Source of the DNA: Cristatella mucedo
Lineage: Eukaryota; Bryozoa; Phylactolaemata; Cristatellidae
Assembly (NCBI GenBank): GCA_009760855.2
Contig: WPIO01000147.1
Coordinates: 436,001-500,000 of the forward strand
DNA length: 64,000 nt
Direction of reading: 5' to 3'
Shown here piece after piece: positions 43,601 through 53,739 of the stretch (position 1 is its first letter; the number at the start of each line of letters is the position of its first letter). The translations under genes and the position numbers were made by a program. Under the pieces are notes generated by a model, which searched no databases, had not been told where the DNA came from, and saw only the letters and a list, made by a program, of their open reading frames with translations.

Positions 43601-43881
43601 CACACAAAGAATCAGATTAGAAGAATGAGATTAGGATTTTGAGTAGAGCAAACATGTACTGCTAATGCCGTGGGAAACTCGGGCCGCCAGACACTGCAGG
43701 GCAGCACGCGAACCTTGGCCAGCTTGAGCAGAATTGACAGCAGCCACCGCTTGCTGTAGGCAGTCCCACCGACATTGTCTGAATACAATAATTCATTATC
43801 CACTTCGTTTGGCGCCTCGGGGTTGCAACTGAGAGGGCTATACATAGCCTCGCCACCAGGTTTGCGGTCGCCGCCATCCAT
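35540..43881 (-). CDS. SAAL1: SAAL1 homologue (serum amyloid A-like 1, armadillo-type protein)
   Basis: Nine exons on the - strand sum to 1548 bases, exactly 516 codons including the stop, with every splice phase agreeing. The human protein is slightly shorter (about 474 residues, from memory). Landmarks in order: [138 protein letters not shown] and [15 protein letters not shown]. Each has a clear counterpart in vertebrate SAAL1, a helical-repeat protein linked to cell proliferation and inflammatory gene expression whose molecular role is poorly defined. The middle of the last exon is an Asp/Glu/Ala/Ser-rich linker. The end ([12 protein letters not shown]) does not match the vertebrate C-terminus; a further exon may exist. 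Introns carry repeats. Confidence 0.93.
36236..36391 (-). CDS. SAAL1: SAAL1 exon 8
   Basis: Acceptor ttgttttccccttcag precedes 36391; donor gtacgg follows 36236, phase 1. It encodes [20 protein letters not shown] and [13 protein letters not shown]. Confidence 0.88.
36392..37800 (-). other. SAAL1 intron 7
   Basis: Intron between exons 7 and 8. No repeat I can name and no competing gene on either strand. Confidence 0.6.
37801..37883 (-). CDS. SAAL1: SAAL1 exon 7
   Basis: Acceptor cgtggctgcag precedes 37883; donor gtaagt follows 37801, phase 1. It encodes [18 protein letters not shown], nearly the vertebrate VYMHILQLLT word. The 3.2 kb intron before it holds a long TA microsatellite and an element C copy. 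Confidence 0.93.
38336..38610 (+). repeat. Short interspersed element C, copy 3 (best preserved)
   Basis: About 265 bases: start ACTACTCTCCAACTGCCGAC, internal hairpin AAAGCCGCTTAGGCTGT, then CGCTATACAAAACTCTTCTG, CACCCACATGGTCTTTATG and a 3' end GGAGATACATTACATTACAT. No convincing polymerase III boxes. Other copies are at 21345, 30308 and, eroded, 48215. Its 3' microsatellite suggests LINE-driven mobilisation. Confidence 0.85.
40508..40618. repeat. (TA)n/(ATAC)n microsatellite
   Basis: TATATATA blocks alternate with ATACATAC and ATACGTAT, then about 55 bases of pure AT alternation. It lies in a SAAL1 intron. Confidence 0.97.
41109..41259 (-). CDS. SAAL1: SAAL1 exon 6
   Basis: Acceptor ccttcatgttgcag precedes 41259. 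The donor inferred after 41109 (gtcggt) is the only one nearby with the phase (2) needed by the next exon. It encodes [20 protein letters not shown] and [13 protein letters not shown]. Confidence 0.85.
41379..41557 (-). CDS. SAAL1: SAAL1 exon 5
   Basis: Acceptor gtatcctgcag precedes 41557; donor gtcaag follows 41379, phase 1. It encodes [19 protein letters not shown] and [15 protein letters not shown]. Confidence 0.93.
41681..41760 (-). CDS. SAAL1: SAAL1 exon 4
   Basis: Acceptor ttctttaag precedes 41760; strong donor gtaagt follows 41681, phase 2. It encodes [20 protein letters not shown], the core armadillo-like helix of the family. Confidence 0.92.
42000..42175. other. Purine-rich tract in SAAL1 intron 3
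   Basis: The + strand is almost entirely purine with GAGAGAGG and GGGGAAAGAGGG words, so the SAAL1 transcript is pyrimidine-rich here, upstream of the exon 4 acceptor. Confidence 0.6.
42216..42299 (-). CDS. SAAL1: SAAL1 exon 3
   Basis: Acceptor cacttcttgtccag precedes 42299; donor gtttgt follows 42216. The 28 codons are phase 0 on both sides and include [16 protein letters not shown]. Confidence 0.9.
42452..42577 (-). CDS. SAAL1: SAAL1 exon 2
   Basis: Acceptor cttgttcttttcag precedes 42577; donor gtatgt follows 42452. The 42 codons start [11 protein letters not shown] and end LLWDMSMDL, phase 0 on both sides. Confidence 0.92.
43714..43881 (-). CDS. SAAL1: SAAL1 exon 1
   Basis: ATG at 43881 ([10 protein letters not shown]) starts 56 codons ending LLKLAK at the donor gttcgc, phase 0. 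The alternative ATG 12 codons later is less likely. [11 protein letters not shown] matches the vertebrate STVYSKHWL word. Confidence 0.88.
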
Positions 43882-45130
43882 GCTGGCAGCACCCACGCGA
43901 GCAGCTGTAGCAGACCTCGCGCATGCCCGCTGACCCCACAACCCCAACTATTGATGCCAATAGCCTTCTGGGTAGAGCGCCAGTGTCGGGGGGGGGGGGG
44001 AGGCTGTATCCAATGTGAGCTACACTTGAACTAACTAAGACCTGCAAGTGCCACAGAGGCAGTAATATTAGCATCATAAGCATTCTGTGTGACCCTGGAA
44101 AAGTCCCAGACGCCGATTGACTCGCCCCTTCATTGGGATTCGGCCTAGTAAGCCGGTGCAAATAGAGTTCTGAGCAAGTGCTGCAGTCCTAGTCCGTGGC
44201 GGTAGACGAATTCACAGCTCAAATAAACGGGTAAAATTTGCTTACAAAAATTTTGATAGGTTGCTTTAAGCGGCACCGATCCAGGGTGGAGGGCCGTCGA
44301 GCCTAAAACTTTCCAGCCAGCGTCTCATTGACGTTTGCCTTTTTTCCCTCCAAATCAGCTGGTGTAGCGAGGTCAGGGCGCTGATGGTTTTTATAGATTT
44401 GGAGCTATATCAATTTTACAGGAAGCTCTTGTGAGTGCCTTAAATATACATACACCTACGTACCTCGGGCTGCTGGGGTATGGTAGCCTCATTCCAGTTG
44501 CATCCATCAGCCGCATACGAATACAGCAAAATTACACCATTGCAGATTTAATTATAAGGATAAATAAACAAATAAATAAATATATATATATATCTAAAAT
44601 ACTTCATTCAAATCTAGCCAGTAAAGATTTTTTTAATAAAATGAATTGACCGAAACGGAGCGCTTGCAGTCACTTATAAATGCAACATTTGACTTCACCT
44701 AGTACGAAGACAAGCAAGTGCGTTTCCGCGGTTCATTTCAGCACAATTAAGACTCCATTCTTTAAACACGCGTGCACTTCAATGCTCATCTCTTCGTTTG
44801 CTGGTCAGCGCCGGTTACTTATGGTTGGGCATCTTGCGCCAGCCTTGAGCGAGGCTTCAGCCTTCGGAAGAACCGGATGCCGGAGCGTGTACCCGCGCCC
44901 GCTCAGAGGCTTGAGTTGGCATTTAGACAGTACAGTTCGCTCTGTAGGGAGAAGCGTAGACGCTAAGGCCTCGAAAGCTCAACAACCTACAATTTGGTTG
45001 TGGCGGCAATAGCTGGCCGCTCTACCGGCCATCATTCCGCTGCCGGGAGCGCCGAAGTGGCCGGATGTTCCGCCGTCCTCTTTGCCAGCCGGTGGGCCCC
45101 TAGCACCGCCTAACCCCCTCATGCGCCGAC
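43882..45130. other. Upstream region of SAAL1
   Basis: This should contain the SAAL1 promoter (to the right of 43881, transcribed leftwards), but no TATA box or other site can be defended. A G-run lies at 43988-44000 and a (TA)n at 44580-44592. GC-rich sequence at 44800-45130 has open frames in several phases. Confidence 0.4.
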
Positions 45131-45136
45131 TAATAA

Positions 45137-45732
45137 GTGATAACCCTAACATCCGGGATGCAGGGAAAAATACCCACCCCACTCAAAAGATATACCCAGA
45201 ACAACTCCAAGGTTCCAGCTCAGAGACTGCGTAGCATAGGCGGAATCAAAACGAGAATGTCGATAAACGTAACCACCAAGGTCAGCAACTTACTGGAGCA
45301 ACTTAAGTATTCAGAGCAGACTCGGAGTTTGTTAATAGGAGATTCAGAAATTTATAAATATCTGGGCAGTTCGGTCGGTCTTGCCGGCATCGTTAGTCAT
45401 AATCCCCCGTCAGCTGGTGCGACGCGACCTCCACGCCGGCTTCGAGCGAGACTTTGTGGATGAGCTGGAAATGGAACAGCAGCCGCGCTGCCTATCGCCA
45501 GGCGTGCGCTCGCTCGTATCCTGGTATCCAGCGAACGAACGCTGCCTCGACGCTGCTCGCTTACCGCACAGCAGCTGGGGTCTTTTCAGAAGCTCTGCGT
45601 CAGTGCTGTGATTTTCAGCAGCCCAGTAGTGTGGGAGAAATTCTCTTCTGGCTCAGCCGGGGCTTTCCGAATGTTGTCAAGAAACGGCTAAAGTGGGAGG
45701 GGGAGGATGTCCGAGCACCTGAGAATTTGTAA
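45137..45732 (+). other. Coding-like GC-rich region, unrecognised
   Basis: One + frame from an ATG at about 45258 reads MSINVTTKVSNLLEQLKYSE and KYLGSSVGLAGIVSHNPPSA. An overlapping frame continues YPGIQRTNAASTLLAYRTAA and LFWLSRGFPNVVKKRLKWEG to a stop at 45732. Joined by a splice or a frameshift they would make a protein of about 150 residues starting about 1.4 kb from the SAAL1 start and transcribed away from it. I do not recognise the family; composition-driven open frames remain possible. Confidence 0.35.
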
Positions 45733-46490
45733 ACATTGTGCATGACCTAAATATAAATTATTATTTGAGCACAGTACTGCGGGATGTATAGTATGCAAAA
45801 TGTTTCAGCATTGACTTCTCTCCATTCTATGTTTAATTTAATCATTTTTGGCCATTCAAAAATGATCTAAACATGGCTTTACCATTGCAATATCTATAGG
45901 CTTCAGATGGTTACTCCAGCTAGAATCTGTAATCGATCTATTCATCTCTGAAAGGCAGTTCTGCAAGGGATCTCTCCAGCACGTACGTTATTTTTCGTGA
46001 TGCCATTGTTACTTCTATGAAGTTTAACGATGATTGCTCCATTCGTTTGCCATATGTGCACATCGTTAGGAAAATGCCAGGGCAGATATTCTACATTGGT
46101 CACATTCTCCCTGAACTGGGTTTTTTGGTTGAGCTCATGTGACGAGTATCCTAAAACATACTACAGCGGCTTATTATCTGGCTATGTCTAATTTTCGGGG
46201 AAATATAGTATCGTATGGCCGTTTCTACATCGTAATACCATACAGCGAAAATTTGATTTCAATCAGAGGTACAGCTCAAATTTTTACGAAGGGCAAGACA
46301 TGTCGCTAATAAAATTTCAAGCGCAAAATCAAATTTTTCATTCAATACGCACTCAGGGGCCCATCAGGCTGCTCATCGACTGGGACACAAGTTCTTCGTT
46401 AGTTATAGTCTACACTCATCGCCATGCATCATACAATTATGTTATTTGGTTGTTTTTTTACCGGCCATCTTTGCACACAACATCAACATG
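45733..46490. other. AT-rich stretch, no gene recognised
   Basis: One + strand stretch (46000-46140) reads MKFNDDCSIRLPYVHIVRKM and GQIFYIGHILPELGFLVEL without a stop, possibly a decayed coding remnant. No family is identified. Confidence 0.3.
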
Positions 46491-46493
46491 TTC

Positions 46494-47021
46494 TTAATGC
46501 AATGTAAAGCCTTTAAAACATGTATGGTTGTAGATGTCGGCAGCAGAGGCAGTGCCATAAATGAATGATTTAAGCTGCTGCTGATTCGGAAGATTTAGCT
46601 CAACGCCGGGAAAGTTGATTGCATAGAACCTGCCGGCGAGTTTGTTAGTTTTATCGGTCCCAAAAAAGGCAGCCAACTGATTTTGATGCGATACGCATCA
46701 GCGAGGCAGAGCTTCTCAGCTGAAAAACCACTAAATATGGCACTGAATTCAATTACGACTTTGTCGATCGTATTTTTGGTGAAAAATGACACAGAAGGCA
46801 CGATTACAAGCTTCGTCGACCTTGACCAACAAATCAGGGGAGCCAGTTTCGAAAATCTCATCAAGTTCGTGGACGGTTGGCTCCACTAAGTCTGTTGCAT
46901 ACAGTATGTGCTCGTCATCTCGGGTCATCGTGGACGATGTAGCAGCCTCTCTGGCTTTGCCTTGCAGAGCTTCCGAGGATTCGGCGAATCGGGTCCTCTG
47001 ATGTAAGTGCACCAAATCCAC
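46494..47021 (-). pseudogene. Frameshifted coding remnant of unknown family
   Basis: On the - strand, HELDEIFETGSPDLLVKVDE, then VIEFSAIFSGFSAEKLCLAD, then NKLAGRFYAINFPGVELNLP and ASAADIYNHTCFKGFTLH run in three successive frames, as a gene broken by two small indels would. The + strand of the same stretch is also partly open, so strand choice is not certain. It could be a dead transposon gene. I cannot name it. Confidence 0.35.
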
Positions 47022-48210
47022 GAAGTACAGCCCCTCTGTGTGGGTGTGCCTTGGGTGTCAAGATGAATCGCTGCAGCGTCAGATGAGCTGTATCCCGGAG
47101 CGCTCGTGGCGGACGTGTGTGGCATGAGGCAGAAGAAGCCCTGCAGATGAAGTAAAGCTGGGCGAGAACAAAATTCAACGGAAGAACGTGTGGAAGAGGC
47201 TTACACACTGCAACGAGCCGGATGAGGCTCGCGCGGTGCGTTCGTGCGTAGCCTCATCCACAGTGCACGTGCTCTTACGTGAAACGGTCACCTCGGTTGC
47301 TTCGATCGGAAAAGAGAAAGCCTAGCGTCCATTTAGGCCGACGGCCGGGCAGAAAGCCGTGAGCCAGACCGATGATCTCTCGTGACCGACGAAGCAAGTG
47401 GCTTGCCAGCCTTGCCAGTGCCTGCAGCGGTCTGTGCAACGTCGGCCAGTCGAAAGTAGGTGCCCTGTACATTCACTGCGGTCTTCACTTCGTTAACCAC
47501 TATGTTATCCGAGCACCCACGGGGTACAGAAAAGCCGAAAGGAGATTCTATTGGATGACTAAATACCACATGAACATTTTCTAATACTATTAGAAATCGT
47601 TAAGGGTGTTCGCCATAGGAGCATGCCAGTGGTACGATCGAAATATGTGGCTCCGTCTTAGCTAGCTGTCCTGCTACACCAGTTTCAGTCTCCTCGGGTC
47701 CTCTACGGACAACTACGGACAACACTGCTTCCTTCGGACGCTTAAGCATCATTGGGGACATAAACGTTTGCTCTGCATGTCCTAGACTTCGCAACTCACT
47801 TCCACAATTCTTAAGCGACGACATCTCTCCTGCTGCCGACTTATGCAATCCTTTCCAGTCGTTCTGAGCCTCTACTTCCATGTTACACACTTCGTCAATT
47901 ACTCTCTTGATGTAGTTTGGTTCGTACTTCAGAGAGCCAGCCGATGAACAACGCCGTCGGTTTATTGCTCAAGGCACGGAGCCGCAAGACGCACGACTGC
48001 CTTCGCCCCCTTCTCACACTCGAGCCTCCTCTCCTCGACTCCGGCTGTCTCTTGGCCGACCCCGATGGTGAATCCACCATCTGTTCACCAGCGGGTTATC
48101 GGCCTTTGTCAACGCCTCATTAGAAGCTGACCACAGCTGTGCACAGGCCCCTCTCGGGGATGCTCCCACCAGCTGTTGAGGAAAGGAGCGATACCAGCCC
48201 GCATGCAATC
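47022..48210. other. Unassigned, several open frames
   Basis: The - strand frames at 47569-47333 and 47890-47600 (DWKGLHKSAAGEMSSLKNCG) and the + strand frame at 47917-48123 are open but share no recognisable domain and no convincing splice sites. Confidence 0.3.
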
Positions 48211-48214
48211 GAAC

Positions 48215-48400
48215 TACACTTGGCTCAGCCATGCTTGTCACTTTCTCTTTGTTGCGTGAGATGGAGTCAGTTGACTACAATATGAGTGCTGAAAGCCGCC
48301 CAGGCTAGGAGTGCTTTGCGTGGAAACTCTAAAGCACACCGCCCGCTTAGTCTTCGTGGCTTTGTGAACTTGCAGACAGAGATAAATTCCATTACATCAC
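48215..48400 (+). repeat. Eroded short interspersed element C, copy 4
   Basis: CACTTTCTCTTTGTTGCGTG, GCTGAAAGCCGCCCAGGCTA and GACAGAGATAAATTCCATTA match the 3' two thirds of the element at 38336. Confidence 0.65.
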
Positions 48401-48537
48401 CTCCTCGCTCCCATGGTTAGCACTTGAGTCATACCGACTCCCCAGCAACTAATCACCTCGCCGTCTCTCGAACTTAATTCAATTCTTCGGCGCTAAAGAC
48501 TTCAGCTCGTATGCACCGCCAAGCACCCGGAACTTGC

Positions 48538-49830
48538 TTGAGCCTACGGTCATCGCCTACCAAGACCTTCCATGGTTCAAGTATCAGCCGTCTACTCCGT
48601 TCAGCTTTACATTCGCTACGTTGAGCTACATGCACGCTTTGTTTTATTACTGCGTGCACTTCATTCGCTGTACTTCGGTGCATGCTGCAAGCAAGAGGTC
48701 AGTGGCCGTGACTATCTTCATATCTGCGTGAGCACGTTGGCCTGATCGTGATACTCAATCGCTAATACTGTGCATGTAAGTAAACCTTGGTAATGGATTC
48801 TCTAGTAGCGAATTGTAAAGTGGTGGGATAGAGCTCTGGTTCTGTTAGGATGCTCTTCAAGCGAACTCTCATTATCATTACTATTTATTTAGGAATGTGT
48901 ACCTAAAAGAAATTGGAAGCTTACATGACGCTTTGGTTAGGCACTGCACTTTTTCTTCTGCTACATTACGGTTTAATATATCGTGCAAGCGTAGCATAGC
49001 ATTTCAGTTCTTTCTACGGCCGCCTTAAAGGCAATCCATTCTTAACTTTAGTGCAATGCCCTCGAAGAATGGTTCACAGAATTCTGTCGCGGACCAACGG
49101 CATAGAGCTCGCAGGGCGGAGGTAGACTCAGCGATCACCATAGATACGTCTGCGGTTGCCAAGTAAAGGCCCTGCAGGAGCAATTACACCGTAGAAACAA
49201 CGTCCTGCTATTGACTACATACGGGGAAAAGCAAGAAGAAATGGTCAAGATTTTGAAGTTTTCGGAAAGTTTGCCTTTTAGAAAACAAACAAGTTATAAT
49301 TGCAATCCCTAGTTTTGACAATTGGCAAGTTTTTTAAGACATGTTTACACCAGCTCATTGAGCTCCCACTTACGACTTCCTGTGACTATTATGCCAACGG
49401 AATGGTGTTTTTTCGGTAAACTTTGAAATGCATATGCGTTAAATTTTTAATGTATTGAACCCAAGGTCGCCTATCCCACTGGTAGTTATAATAATCGAAA
49501 AGTCTAAACTTAAACTCATGAAGCTAGACTCAGCCCTTTGCGGTGGGGACCCAACTTCGGCGAATGGCTATCTCAGTCTATTCATGCTTTATTAACTCGC
49601 CATGCCATACGCCCCTTCGAGTCCGTATAACCGGAAGTGAATAACGCTCGGCAACTATGTTGAGCTCAGTGCAAGTCGTTGATTTCAGTAAATTTATTGA
49701 AACTAGCGGCATAGTGCACTCCCTCTGTGTCGGTGTCTGAGTACTTCCGAAAAGAGCTATCCTTAAATTTCTGTCAGGGTAATATGACGCTGGATTCTGG
49801 CTGCCTTTGTGTGCTGCTGCGTTTGCGTGA
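48538..49830. repeat. 1.3 kb dispersed repeat, copy 2
   Basis: Same orientation and nearly the same sequence as 24832-26190, for example TGCAATGCCCT then GAAGAATGGTTCACAGAATT, and GAGCTCGCAGGGCGGAGGTA. It lacks the duplicated start and the A/T-rich stretch of copy 1. No open frame of note. Ends are inferred from where the two copies stop matching. Confidence 0.85.
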
Positions 49831-52800
49831 CACATTAAGCTACGTCCGGGCACGCGGAAAATCCTTGGCCCGATGATGCCCACGAAGCAGGAAACTCTTG
49901 AAGACAACGCACGACAATGGCAGTATCAGAAGGTGTGGGGAAACGGTCTCAGCTTGGCTCCGTGACAAGCTTTTTACTGTCCGTAACAACTAGACGTCGT
50001 AAGGGGTACTTTAATTTCCCGTCTTCGGGACCGCGGTAACCAATCACTGCACTATCACCGCCGCTATTGAATTCTGTGACCGCTGACCCGTATCCATCTG
50101 CCAAGTGCGACGCGGCAGCCGCCGCAGCCTCGGCTCGTCGCGGTTCTAAAAAGTGCGTCGTTTAAATGAGTCTGCAAGTCTTGATTCAATTGTATTTAAG
50201 GAAAACTAGGGTAATTTCAAGTTCTTATGTATTTTATTTTTAGTTACGATTTGCATAAGCGAACACCGGCGAGACGCTGAATGGCGACATACGTAGGCGA
50301 CTGCATGCCGCCGCCGCATCCGCCGCCAGCTATCGCAAATGCACCGAGGTGGGGCATTGTTTCTTGCAGCTGTCACATCTCCAATAATAGTGATCCGATT
50401 AACTTGAAATTTGGCACGTGTGATCTTTAGTGCGCCCACCTTGTTCCAGCTGTCTTTGGTGCATACTAGATCATGGTGCATAGACTTAAGTAGATAGAAA
50501 ACTAGCGCTTTCTCTCGCATCGAACCATGCAGTTATTGTACCTTACAGATGTCACATCTCCGATAGTAGTGAACAGAATGACTTTAAATTTGGTGTGCGT
50601 GTGCGCCCGAGTTTGTGCGCGCGAGTTTGTGTGTATGTGTGAGTGATTGTTTGAGCTTACAAATCATTTCAGTCAGTGGTCTCTTGTTCATACTGGAACT
50701 TAGTAAGCAGACTTACTTTGATGAAGAGCTGGCTGCTTGCCTTTTAGCGTAGCACATCAACTTGCCACCCACTTTTTTGAAAACGTCGCCGATAAGCTAA
50801 TATTCATCCAATCAACGTACAATGTATAGAACCTTTGTAGTGCTTTATAGCTGCACATTGTTAAACCGAGTAACTCTGACTTTTTCGTCATTTGAACTCT
50901 TTGACCGCGTATGTTGTCATTTTCGGAGTGTTGGTCTTTGGAGCCTCATGATCAACGTAAAATATCGAGTATTAGCATAGTTTTACTAGTGAAAGTGTAC
51001 GCTCATCGCGGTTTTAGGAAAGATAAATACAGCTGCAAGTGTCCTTGAATATTCTTAAACTTGATTTTGCAAATTTGTTGACAGTTTGATATGCAAAATT
51101 AATTTTATATTTCATTTTTAGATTTTGAGTTGACTAGTAACAATTTTCCTGCATCTTGTAAGGGGCATGGTATATTTTGCAAGTATATAGTATTAACTCT
51201 GTTGATTTTACAAGATAAGCCATATGTAGGTGAAGACTTGTGGAAAGCGTGACCGGAGAAGAGCTAACATTTCCGGCAGTCCCTGCTTATCGGAAACAAG
51301 AGGCACTTCGACGATTAGCGTTCTAATATTAGTACCTGAATTAATCGTAATCTACGATCGCTTAAATATTACTTTTTTGACTTTTAGAAATTCCTCTACC
51401 CGCTTCTTAAGTAGTTAAAAAGTTATTATGCTCAACTAGTGAGATTGGAGCTTTGCCAGAGATTTTTGGAAGATCCTGAATTTTAATAGATTAGAGATGG
51501 ATATGTCATAATCGAATGTTTAGGAGAAAGTAGCAATCCAGAGTGTAGGTCTAGTATTTTGTATCTTTATGTTTAAAATGCTTCATACGTTGCCCCTTAG
51601 TATATGTTGAGTAGATCATTCTAAGTTATGGATACGAACTTATTGGTTAAGTATGGACCTTCTTAATTGGAACGATACCCAGATTCAGTTAGTTTACCTT
51701 CGAGCGTTGATGCAGCCTGAAAGACTCACTAACCGTTCCTTAACCTGCCACTTTTAAAACTATATATTGCCCGTCTGCAAACACCTGCGCTTGCTAGTTT
51801 GCCTTGTTTGTGCCTAAGAACGTCAGCTCATAAAGCCTCTACAACGCGTTCGAAGGATTTACTGCCTAAACTTGGATCATGGCCGAGAATATTTAGCATT
51901 AAACTGGTCCCAACCTCCCTACTTTGTTATTTTACTAAGAAACTAATCTATGCTCTTTTAGATGAACTTGAATAAAACGAGAAGGTTTCGTGAAATTGAG
52001 TTTTTAAGATCAAATTTAGCTGGTTTCTATACCGAAATTTTTTATTCAGGAAGCTCTCTGCTAGACTTCATGAATACATTAGCAGTGCTTAATCAAACTT
52101 AAGTCAATTACAGAGCAGATTAATGTTGAAATTGAGTGTATTTCAGAAAACTGCGTACCACTAAGGCTGGATAATAATGATTAGTGCCACAATGAATTTG
52201 GCTAAATTACTTTTAATTATTAAATTACGTTTCTTGGGAGTGCCGTCGCTCTGGGTCCCGATTTACAGCATAGTAAGCAAATTTTAGCGACGGCGATACC
52301 GAAACTCGAGACTGCTGAGAGCCCACAGCCTGCTACAAGTGCTTCTGGGTTTACTAAGAAAGAGGAGCTTCAGCGTGCTAATACTGGCATCAAGAATGAA
52401 CCTAGCTAGGTTTACTTTGATTTTAATAGTAATGTTATGACGAATGTAAGCCAGATCGAACCATTTTTAAAGTGCGGTGTTGAAATCGAACACGTGATAT
52501 GTAGCATGAGAAGCCGGAGCTTTTAAATTTCCTTTGGATCATACAACTAGAAATTCCATCCATATGCAGGGCTGTAAACAAACTAATTTCGTGAAAGAGC
52601 AGAGATGCCGATCAGCGAATCGTATTCACCTGAGAAAAAGATCGATGGCTTTACCGCAGAAGAATCAATGTGGACCTCATGACACGTCAAAGAGGTAGCT
52701 TACCTAAATTGAAAGAGGCTCATGAGTTCAAGGACGAGGAATGGCCATGAGACACACAAGCAGTCTACTCAATCATAAAGTGCATGCGAAAATGGCGTAA

Positions 52801-53560
52801 GCGGGACACTGTTGTCTCGCTGAACGCTACCAAACACGAATCATTAGCTTGTACGTAACAAGGTTTGGTAACTATCACATGGCTCGTAGTAAAGACACTA
52901 TCTGCAGTAGGATCGCTGATAAAGCTTAGCACTTGGGCCACATCTGAGCAGCAGTCTGTTATACCAGTGGTTTTTACAGTAGCAAACTCCCAGCAAGCTA
53001 CGACAGCGATAGCCTTCACAGAGGCTATAATTAGCGCAACTCTGAAATACCAGACAAGTGCTCGTTACCAGCCGCCAAGTACAAGCTCCTGTTTGCAATT
53101 ATCGATTCTAGCTTCCAAAGTCGTATGCACGGTTGCCGAGTTTACAATATGAAGCTTCAACCGAGGCTAGAAATTATACTACATTGGTCTAGTTTTCGCC
53201 ATTGAATCTTACCCTTTAACTGCTGTAGGTTCATGCCTCCTAACATAGTAAGCATAATTGTCTTAGAAGACTCTTAGAAGCCTGTGGCTTGAAGTAGCAT
53301 TCAACGTACTTATTTCCAACTTTTGCTCCCGATATCAAACTGGATCTTCATGAAGAACAATAAAACTGTAAAAAAGGAAGATGCATGTATTCTGCTTGAT
53401 GCAGCAAAGCTATGAGTAGCACTGCCATTTGAACTTACGAGAAAACACTAGTAAATCTCAATCGAGGCACTTCAAGGATAAAACTATTATTTATGTTAAC
53501 ATAGAATGCACGAAGTTAAAATGCATTAGCTCGCAGAAGATATTTTATTCGGACAGGAAA
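49831..53560. other. No gene recognised
   Basis: GC-rich 49850-50170 is followed by AT-rich sequence. Two diverged 60-base direct repeats stand at 50371-50435 and 50550-50610, the second followed by a (GT)n-rich run to 50645. A stretch at 52255-52420 (KLETAESPQPATSASGFTKK) and the frame at 52865-53152 are coding-like but unassignable. Confidence 0.45.
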
Positions 53561-53564
53561 ATAA

Positions 53565-53735
53565 TATTAGGAATAGGCGTCTGGGTAATAGTGCTCTTTC
53601 TTCACGACCCAGGTCATGGGTTCGAGTCCTGCAGTGGGCAGTACTTTATTTCCCACTGCAAGCGGTGGTGATAGCCATGAAGGCTCTTCTGTCGTTATTT
53701 TAAGAGGCTGTTAAGACAGCTAACGTTATTATATC
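53565..53735 (+). repeat. SINE A copy 3
   Basis: ACGACCCAGGTCATGGGTTC with B box GGTTCGAGTCC, then CCCACTGCAAGCGGTGGTGA, GCCATGAAGGCTCTTCTGTC, AGAGGCTGTTAAGACAGC. The A box region is eroded. Confidence 0.8.
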
Positions 53736-53739
53736 ATTG

